Shown one piece after another: positions 61,001 to 64,000 of a stretch of 64,000 bases of DNA. The stretch lies in the NCBI GenBank assembly GCA_029961685.1, contig JARWKL010000002.1:29542908-29606907 (forward strand), written 5' to 3'. This DNA comes from Aristolochia californica. Lineage: Eukaryota; Streptophyta; Magnoliopsida; Piperales; Aristolochiaceae. The position numbers were made by a program, and so were the translations under genes. Under the pieces are notes generated by a model. That model was not told the DNA's origin. It saw nothing but the letters and a program-made list of their open reading frames with translations, and made no database searches. Position 1 is the first letter of the stretch. Each line of letters opens with the position of its first letter.

Positions 61001-64000
61001 TAGGATCAGTTAGAAGTCTCTTTTCTATAAAATTCCACCAACCTATTAGGGGGTTGTACTAGTGGAATTTCCCAAACTTGGATAATTAAACTTTGGAGTA
61101 CATTTTTAGTGCGTGAAATAATTTTCTTCACTTACATTTATTATGGTTTTCAAATTTTTTTGCACACGTGAACTCTAAAATGTTTAATTTATTCCAATCT
61201 ATTTGCCTAATATCTTTGTTGTTTACAAGAAAAATGGGAGAGTGGAAACTCAAGTTTGGATCAGAAAAAATATTTGAACATCCAAAATGGAAATGCACAA
61301 ATGCTGAGAGAGATAATTCCAAAAAGTAACTGTGATTTTCAACGATAGGCAAAAAGTGGGTTGTTTGGCTTAGGTAAATATCCAACAACACGTTAACTTG
61401 AGAATTTAATTTTTTCTACTTCTTCAAATTTTTGGATCATTAGGTGACTTGGATTCTCAAGATGTTTCTGGCATGCATATCCACCACGTTTAAAACATTT
61501 AGGATCAGTTAGAAGTCTCTTTCCTATAAAATTACAACAAGCTATTAGGGGGTTGTACTAGTGGAATTTCCCAAACATGGAAAACAAAACTTTGGAGTTT
61601 ATTTTTAGTGGGTGAAATAATTTTCTTCACTAACATTTATTATTGTTTTCAAATTTTTTTCCAAACATGAACTCTAAAATTTTCATTTTGTTGAGATCTT
61701 GTTGCCTTATTTTTTTTTTTATGAGAAAAATGGGAGAGTGAAAACTCAAGTTTGGATCTGAAAAAAAATTAGAAAATCCAAAATGGAAATGCACAAATTC
61801 AGAGAGCAATGAATCGAAAAAGTATCTGTGATTTTTAAGGATAGGCAAAAAGTGGGTTGTTTGGCTCTAGTAAATATCCAAACACACTTTAATTTGAGAA
61901 TTTAATGTTTTCTACTCCTAGAAATTTTTGGATCATTAGGTCACTTTCATCCTACACATGTTTCTGGCATGCATATCTACCACATTCAAAACATGTTAGG
62001 ATCAGTTAGAAGTCTCTTTCCTACAAAATTCCACGAAGCTAATAGGGGGTTGTACTAGTGGAATTTCCCAAACTTGGATAACAAAAACTTGGAGTTATTT
62101 TTTTAGTGCATGAAATAATTTTCTTCAATTACATTTATTATAGTTTTCAAATATTTTTGCATACGCGAACTCTAAAATTTTCATTTTGTTGCGATCTATT
62201 TGCCTTATATCTTTTTTGTTTACGAGAAAAATGGGAGAGTGAAAACTCCAGTTTGGATCTGAAATAAAATTTGAACATCCAAAATGGAAATGCACAATTG
62301 CTGAGAGAGATAATTCCAAAAAGTATACGTGATTTTTAAGGATAGGCAAAAACTGGGTTGTTTGGCTCTAGTAAATATCCAACCACACATTAACTTTAGA
62401 ATTTAATTTTTTCTACTCCTTGAAATTTTTGGAACATTAGGTCACTTGCATCCTCAACATATTTTTGGCATGCATATCCACCACATTTAAAACATGTTAG
62501 GATCAGTTAGAAGTCTCTTTCCTTTAAAATTCCACCAAGCTATTGTGGGGTTGTACTAGTTGAATTTCCCAAACGTGGATAACAAAACTTTAGTGTTCAT
62601 TTTTAGTGCGTGAAATAATTTTCTTCACTTAAATTTATTATAGTTTTCAAATTTTTTTGCATAGATGAACTTTAAAATTTTCATTTTGTTGCGATCTATT
62701 TGCCTAATATCTTTTTTGTTTACGAGAAAAATGGGAGAGTGAAAATTCAAGTTTGGATTAGAAAAAAAAATTGAACATCCAAAATGGAAATTCAAAAATG
62801 CTGAGAGAGATATTTCCAAAAAGTATGTGTAATTTTTAAGGATAGGTAAAAAGTGGGTTGGTTGGCTCTAGTAAATATCCAACCACTCATTAATTTGAGA
62901 ATTTAATTTTTTCTACTCCTTGAAATTTTTGGATCATTAGGTCACTTGCGTCCTCAACTTGTTTTTGGAATGCATATCCACCACATTTAAAACATGTTAG
63001 GATCCGTTAGAAGTCTCTTTCCTATAAAATTCTAACAAGCGATTTGGGGATTGTACTTGTGGAATTTCCCAAGAATGGATAACAAAACTTTGGAGTTCAT
63101 TTATAGTGCATGAAATAATTTTCTTGAGTTACTTCTTCTATAATTTTCAATTTTTTTTGCTTACATGAACTCTAAAATTTTAATTTTACTGCGATCTCTT
63201 TGCCTTATATATTTTTTTTTTACGAGAAAAATGGGAGATTGAAAACTCATGTTTGGATCTAAAAGATAATTTGAACATCCAAAATGGTAATGCACAAATG
63301 CTGAGAAAGATAATTCCAAAAAGTATCTATGATTTTTAAGGATAGGAAAAAAGTGGGTTGTTTGGCTCTAGTAAATATTCATCCACACTTTAACTTGAGA
63401 ATTTATTTTTTTCTACTCCTTGAAATTTTTGGATCATTAGGTCACTTGCATCCACAACATGTTTTTGGCATGCATATCCACCATATTTAAAACATTTTAG
63501 GATCAGGTAGAAGTCCATTTCCTATAAAATTCCACCAGGCTATTAGGGGGTTGTACTAGTGGAATTTCCCAAAAATGGATAACAAAACTTTGGAGTTCAT
63601 TTTTAGTGCGTGAAATAATTTTCTTCACTTACATTTATTATTGTTTTCAATTTTTTTTGCATACATAAACTCTAAAACTTTCATTTTGTTGCGATCAATT
63701 TGCCTGATATCTTTTTTGTTTACGAGAAAAATGGGTGAGTGAAAACTCAAGTTTGGATCTGAAAAAAAAATTGAACCTCCAAAATGAAAATGCACAAATG
63801 GTGAGAGAGATAAATCCAAAAAGTATCTGTGACTTTAAAGGATAGGCAAAAAGTGGGTTATTTGGCCCTAGTAAATATCCTACCACACGTTAACTTGAGA
63901 ATTTAATTTTTTCTACTCCTTGAAATTTTGGATCATTGGTCACTTTCATCCTCAGCATGTTTTTGGCATGCATATCCACCACCATTAAAACATGTTTGCA

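Larger units (their letters stand above)
55615..64000 (-). repeat. Satellite block E: about 17 monomers, '-' orientation
   Basis: Direct continuation of block D after the element; the window ends inside the array. Type 1 monomers recur here (CCTCC near 60292 and 63774; TTAGGAG-like near 60597). Type 2 occurs at about 56490 and type 3 at 58414. The stretch around 58130-59110 closely matches 52640-53540 plus 55616-55700. With the 2082-bp insertion and target duplication subtracted the two are about 3.41 kb apart, a seven-monomer-scale higher-order repeat with shortened members. No gene is seen. Confidence 0.96.

Noticed and set aside
1..64000. 5S rDNA array, since 5S units are also near 500 bp in plants
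   Set aside because: No 120-bp 5S gene or its internal promoter boxes can be found in any monomer.
1..64000. CRISPR array or other spacer-repeat system
   Set aside because: Repeats are ~500 bp, contiguous, diverged and without unique spacers. The retroelements are of plant type.

Overview
This window is a plant nuclear repeat landscape with no recognisable host gene. About 58 kb of the 64 kb is one AT-rich tandem satellite with a period of about 500 bp (499-505 bp where I measured it), roughly 115 monomers in total. The rest is three insertions of LTR-retrotransposon origin. A land-plant nuclear genome is inferred from the retroelement signatures: a primer-binding site matching the 3' end of tRNA-Asp behind a long 1.5-kb LTR (Athila/Tat-type Ty3-gypsy), and a tRNA-iMet-type site in a second element. 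I do not recognise the satellite and cannot name the species.

Layout: (A) 1-11880, satellite in the orientation defined here as '+'. At about 11876-11882 the array flips orientation inside an A-run. (B) 11881-26951, satellite inverted ('-'). 26952-28502, a solo LTR of 1551 bp with a perfect 5-bp target-site duplication (GGGGT). (C) 28503-33003, satellite '-', containing a recent tandem duplication of a 1500-bp (three-monomer) block. 33004-about 34845, a second copy of the same LTR with its primer-binding site and a stub of internal sequence, truncated with no 3' LTR. (D) about 34846-53537, satellite '-'. 53538-55614, a complete but non-autonomous 2077-bp LTR element on the minus strand, with two 427-bp LTRs, a TCTCT duplication, a primer-binding site, a polypurine tract and no pol genes. 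(E) 55615-64000, satellite '-'.

The satellite has internal structure. Block A and blocks B-E carry different diagnostic bases, so the inversion point is also a boundary between two separately homogenised subfamilies. Marker variants in blocks D and E recur at multiples of the monomer, which indicates higher-order repeats with changing monomer number. Two imperfect dyads and three restriction-site palindromes (GTTAAC, ACTAGT, the overlapping ATGCAT/GCATGC) recur in most monomers.

Many 60-110-codon open frames can be drawn through the monomers. They are the same frame repeated (or its antisense). Most lack an ATG start and many copies are broken, so I do not call them genes. The only element-encoded frames I list are two doubtful ones inside the 2.1-kb element and a gag-start-like stub in the truncated one. 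I see no tRNA or rRNA gene, CRISPR array, telomere repeat or novel enzymatic system. What deserves a second look is structural: the inversion and subfamily boundary, clustered insertions at one face of the monomer, the recent trimer duplication, and the unusual GC-rich cargo of the non-autonomous element.
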